Part shown: one piece after another, positions 61,261 through 64,000 of the stretch | Position numbering within the stretch: the stretch's first letter is position 1 | Layout: each line of letters begins with the position of its first letter | Origin: CAYSGL01 sp964520985 | GTDB taxonomy: Bacteria; Pseudomonadota; Alphaproteobacteria; Micavibrionales; Micavibrionaceae | Direction of reading: 5' to 3' | Assembly: GCA_964520985.1 (NCBI GenBank) | Contig: CAZFPB010000001.1 | Span: forward strand, 1,240,001-1,304,000 | DNA: 64,000 nucleotides | Program-made: the position numbers and the translations under genes | The notes under the pieces: model-generated | Database searches by the model: none | Seen by the model: the letters and a program-made list of their open reading frames with translations, nothing else | What the model was told of the DNA's origin: nothing

Positions 61261-62344
61261 GGCGTCGCTGACGTGTTTGCTTGTCGCGAATGGTCACGTG
61301 CAGGGATTGAATGATTTTATCGATGCGCGGGATCAGGCTTTCCGCATCCGCCACAACTTTTTGCACCTTTAAAATTGCTTCATCGACCGGGATCGACGAA
61401 TCCAGCGTCGTGTATTTCGGGTTCGATTGCACATAGCTGTAAAGACCAACGACTTCACCCGCCATGCTGGACCCCAGCAGATTGAGCCGGTTCATGTTGC
61501 TCTCAAATACCGCGCGCTCCAGCAGCGGTGCATCGTGCACGATTTCGCCATTGGTCTGGTAGCGGTGCTCTTTCGACTGGCGCAACGATTTCAGCAGGTC
61601 TTTATAGATAATAATAAAGGCTTCGAGCTTTCCTTTATTGGCACTCAGCTCCCCTTCAATCATGCTGGCGACAACGAAGCGTTCCTGCTCGCGCAATTCT
61701 TTGCTACGCGCTTCAGATTCACCGATGGTGTTTTGCAGGTAGCGCTCCATCCGCGAAAAACGTGCCATCAAAAGCGCCGTCAGCAACACAAAGGTAATTA
61801 GCGGAATCAGAATAACACCCAGGATCCAGCCAGAGACCAGTCGCTCGTCATTGCCGAAATATTTCATGAAGGCAGAATCCTTGGCGGTTTCGACCCAGCC
61901 ACCCGCCTGTTCTTCCTGCGCCTTCTGTTCGGCGGCTTTATATTGGGTATCGAAGACGCTGCCGCTGACCAGCGGACGATCAACGACGGCATACCCTGCT
62001 GTGATCATAGCCAGCGCCAGATCGACTTCCTGCGCATTTAGACAGCGCGCCACCGGGCGGTCGCTGCGCCATTCCTTGACTTCACAGCGCACAGGCTGGC
62101 CGCCAATCAGGTTATCAAGCGTGGTGCGGGCTTTAATCGACAATGTCGTTCCGGCGGCTTCGATCGGCTCCACCCCCCACAAGGAAATCATGTAGCGATT
62201 GGTCAGCAGGTTTACCCCATCAACCGCCGTCGCCGTCGAGGCAAACTGCTCGGGCCGCTGGTTGGCATCCTGCGCCGCAACCGGCAGGCTTAAAAAAGCC
62301 GACAGCAGGATGACATATAGGGGGAAATGCCGCTTTTTGTGCAT
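61253..62344 (-). CDS. membrane protein with degenerate SNase domain and coiled coil
   Basis: The 363-residue protein has a signal peptide (residues 1-24), a periplasmic SNase/TNase-like domain (about 35-155), one membrane helix (about 169-194) and a cytoplasmic helical, probably coiled-coil region of about 165 residues. The nuclease motif DGDT reads DGVN at 42-45, the catalytic Arg of IRLWG is Ser54 in MISLWGVEPIE, and DRPVARCLNAQEVDLALAMI fits the later strands. Nuclease activity is therefore unlikely. AAGAGG lies seven bases before the ATG. A signalling or scaffolding role across the membrane is only a guess. Confidence 0.75.
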   Translation of the reverse strand: MHKKRHFPLYVILLSAFLSLPVAAQDANQRPEQFASTATAVDGVNLLTNRYMISLWGVEPIEAAGTTLSIKARTTLDNLIGGQPVRCEVKEWRSDRPVARCLNAQEVDLALAMITAGYAVVDRPLVSGSVFDTQYKAAEQKAQEEQAGGWVETAKDSAFMKYFGNDERLVSGWILGVILIPLITFVLLTALLMARFSRMERYLQNTIGESEARSKELREQERFVVASMIEGELSANKGKLEAFIIIYKDLLKSLRQSKEHRYQTNGEIVHDAPLLERAVFESNMNRLNLLGSSMAGEVVGLYSYVQSNPKYTTLDSSIPVDEAILKVQKVVADAESLIPRIDKIIQSLHVTIRDKQTRQRRPN

Positions 62345-62429
62345 GAAATGCCTCTTTCAATGATATAATGACAGATATTAAAGCCGAAAAAAGCTTTTAA
62401 TTGGTGAATATTCCACAGTATATAGAGCG

Positions 62430-62933
62430 ATGCGCGTTTCGTTAAAAGAATTACTGGATGCTTTAGGGGTCGGTTATGACATGGGCCCTTACGAAACCTG
62501 TCCATGGTCTGTCTATGACGGCGAAAAGGGGCTGACCTGTAACGCCGAAGTCCGCATGAACGAAGACGCCACACGCTGTGAAGCCGAAATCATGCTGATG
62601 TACGATATTCCTCCTGCAGGCGGCCAGCCAATCGATCTGGTGTTCCGCCTTGATTGTAAACCAAGCTCCGGGCAATGGGAGCCGTTCAAGCTCGTCGTGC
62701 GCGGCACGGAAAAAACCAATGCCTTCCACGACTGGGATAAAAAAGCCTGCGCCTTTTTTACTGCCTGCGTGCAGGAACTGAAAATGGACAAGGTACCGGA
62801 CATTGACGAATTGCTGGCCAAAGAGCTGGAAGAAGACGATGGATCTGGCACCAACATGCGCGGCGGCGGCAGCAAAGCCCCGAAAATCAAACCGCAGGCC
62901 TTGCTCGGCATGAAGGGTGGCCGCGGCTTCTAG
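62430..62933 (+). CDS. protein of unknown function
   Basis: This 167-residue soluble protein appears to have an alpha/beta N-terminal part (residues 1-95, with CPWSVYDGEKGLTCNAEV and EAEIMLMYDIPPAGGQPIDL) and a disordered, acidic then basic tail (ELEEDDGSGTNMRGGGSKAP). Three cysteines are present in the first half. I do not recognise the family. It is read convergently with the TerD gene, sharing CTAG at the stops. No strong ribosome-binding site is visible before the ATG. Confidence 0.75.
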   Translation: MRVSLKELLDALGVGYDMGPYETCPWSVYDGEKGLTCNAEVRMNEDATRCEAEIMLMYDIPPAGGQPIDLVFRLDCKPSSGQWEPFKLVVRGTEKTNAFHDWDKKACAFFTACVQELKMDKVPDIDELLAKELEEDDGSGTNMRGGGSKAPKIKPQALLGMKGGRGF

Positions 62934-63601
62934 GACCGGACGTTCTGCGCGATTAAAATCCCGCACTCACTGGCATACTGCGCCAATCCGCCTTTGATCG
63001 GCTCGACATGCGCATGGAACAGCCATTCATTGCCGACGCGCTCCAGCTCGCCGAATATAACGCCCGTGCTGCTCTCGCCGATCACCGTTTCATCGACGCT
63101 TAAGCGGAAAATCTCGTTCCCCGTATCCTGATTGATCAGGCGGAAATAGACATTTTTGACCATGGAAAAATTGTGATTTTCCAGACCCAGATCAAGGTTG
63201 TAGAGCGAGAGGACAAAAACCACGCGGACAATTTCAAACGGCAGTGTCGCAAGATTGAGTTCAATCTGCTCATCATCCCCATCGCCCGCCCCCGTGCGAG
63301 AATCGCCCAGATGGCGCACCGATCCATCGCCGCCCATGCGGTTATTGTAGAAGACAAAATCTTCATCAACGCGCGTCTGATTATGCTTATCCAGCAGCAA
63401 AACGCAGACATCCAGATCGGGCGGATCAGCATCGAAACCGCGAAAATCCCAACCCATACCCGCGACTACTTTTTTCATCGTCGGGTCTTTTTTGGTGAGA
63501 TTTAATTCGTCACCGGGCTTCAGCGCATTCATGGGGGGCACATAATCCTTGTGTCCGACATCTTCTGCCGACTGCGGTTTATAGTCGTGATAATCGCTCA
63601 T
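62930..63601 (-). CDS. terD: TerD family protein
   Basis: The 223-residue protein has a TerD domain from about residue 28. Key parts are LKPGDELNLTKKDPTMKKVV, the strand DLDVCVLLLDKHNQ, FVFYNNRMGGDGSVRHLGDS followed by the acidic TGAGDGDDEQIELNL that binds calcium in TerD, and the C-terminal ELERVGNEWLFHAH. TerD proteins are cytoplasmic and linked to tellurite, oxidative and phage stress, forming membrane-associated complexes with other Ter proteins. The upstream gene five bases away is also Ter-like, so a ter operon continues past the window edge. Confidence 0.93.
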   Translation of the reverse strand: MSDYHDYKPQSAEDVGHKDYVPPMNALKPGDELNLTKKDPTMKKVVAGMGWDFRGFDADPPDLDVCVLLLDKHNQTRVDEDFVFYNNRMGGDGSVRHLGDSRTGAGDGDDEQIELNLATLPFEIVRVVFVLSLYNLDLGLENHNFSMVKNVYFRLINQDTGNEIFRLSVDETVIGESSTGVIFGELERVGNEWLFHAHVEPIKGGLAQYASECGILIAQNVRS

Positions 63602-63606
63602 CTTTG

Positions 63607-64000
63607 TTATTCCTTCTTGCCGTCTTCCCAGTATAGACCAAAGCCAAAGGCGCGATCCATTTCTGCGTGACCGGGGTAATATTCAAGGTGTGTCGTCAGG
63701 CGTATACCGCCGCGGATATTTTCGATCGAGGCAACGGCACATAAATCCAGTTCACTCTTGCGCGCATTCAACGACACCACCACCGGCTTTTCGCCCGGCA
63801 CGCGCAACTGCACCTGCGGTTTGACATCGGCAAAACTGTCAGCGCCTTTATAGATATAAGTATAGACCAGAATTTTTTCGATCTCTTCCCAGTGCTTTCC
63901 GTTCAGGTGGATCACCTCATCACGCCCGTCTTTTTCGCCCGTGCGCTCATCCCCGTCTAAAAACAGGTAAGGCGGCGCATCGAACGCGCCATGGGTGTCA
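63607..64000 (-). CDS. TerA/TerD-like protein (5' end outside the window)
   Basis: The frame is open to the edge, so the N-terminus is missing. About 130 residues are visible: DTHGAFDAPPYLFLDGDERTG, then a strand pair KILVYTYIYKGADSF and a C-terminus LDLCAVASIENIRGGIRLTTH followed by FGFGLYWEDGKKE. The APPY...LDGDERTG and YxGH...AFGFGLYW pattern is that of the TerA-type double-TerD proteins rather than TerD itself. An internal ATG at 63915 would wrongly make it look like a 102-residue gene. It is cotranscribed with terD. Confidence 0.85.
   Translation of the reverse strand, partial: DTHGAFDAPPYLFLDGDERTGEKDGRDEVIHLNGKHWEEIEKILVYTYIYKGADSFADVKPQVQLRVPGEKPVVVSLNARKSELDLCAVASIENIRGGIRLTTHLEYYPGHAEMDRAFGFGLYWEDGKKE

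Noticed and set aside
63607..63915. A complete 102-residue Ter-like gene starting at 63915
   Set aside because: The frame continues upstream to the window edge with clear Ter-family sequence, so this ATG is internal.

Overview
The window looks like a chromosomal segment of an alphaproteobacterium with roughly 55% GC. The main reasons are the large 1594-residue NAD-glutamate dehydrogenase, the coxB-coxA / ctaB-coxF-ctaG-coxC-SURF1 oxidase locus, the kdsD-lptC-lptA-lptB-rpoN-hpf-ptsN block, an IalB-family protein and a short PutA. I cannot name the genus. A split system II (ResB/CcsA) cytochrome c assembly set, instead of the system I expected in this class, is an unusual marker that may help place it. 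Gene density is very high and no gene-free stretch exceeds about 300 bases.

Layout. Positions 1-3614: the tail of a PdeM-like phosphoesterase, small stress and envelope genes (DUF883, TerB-like, YciF-like) and a CPA1 antiporter. 3657-7110: cytochrome c maturation. 7191-14795: glutamate dehydrogenase, an unknown gene, ubiA, rsmE and a MAPEG protein. 14898-24018: cytochrome aa3 oxidase structural and assembly genes, interrupted by ilvA and an AT-rich foreign-looking gene. 24003-31044: Rap1a-like, M23 peptidase, IalB-like, aminotransferase, an unknown gene and acetoacetyl-CoA synthetase. 31133-36196: DsbD/ScsB-like reductase, thioredoxin-fold protein, degenerate REC-GGDEF protein, tRNA-Leu(CAG) and an RTX protein. 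36345-44159: RNase D, then the LPS-transport/sigma-54 block. 44261-49010: PAS histidine kinase, Tat-type cytokinin-dehydrogenase-like oxidase and two modular secreted paralogues. 49121-56806: epimerase, GST, b561-YceI fusion, YceI, uppP, rsmD, rluB, tadA and purD. 56822-64000: putA, xseA, a membrane-bound degenerate SNase protein, an unknown gene and two Ter-family genes running off the edge.

How the genes work together. Cytochrome c assembly (ResB, CcsA, TlpA-like, and possibly DsbD with its thioredoxin-like neighbour) and the oxidase cluster (haem O synthase, Cox11, SURF1) build the terminal respiratory chain. UbiA supplies the quinone precursor, and GDH and PutA feed glutamate and proline carbon and electrons into it. 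KdsD and LptABC make and move LPS, UppP recycles the lipid carrier, and MurI and the M23 peptidase act on peptidoglycan.

The most unusual points are: a PtsN-like protein whose phospho-histidine position carries Asp; a REC-GGDEF protein that has lost its catalytic site but keeps an I-site-like RxxD; a pair of adjacent secreted paralogues sharing an N-terminal module but carrying unrelated C-terminal domains; a bacterial cytokinin-dehydrogenase-like enzyme; and a run of convergent gene pairs whose stop codons share the same four bases.
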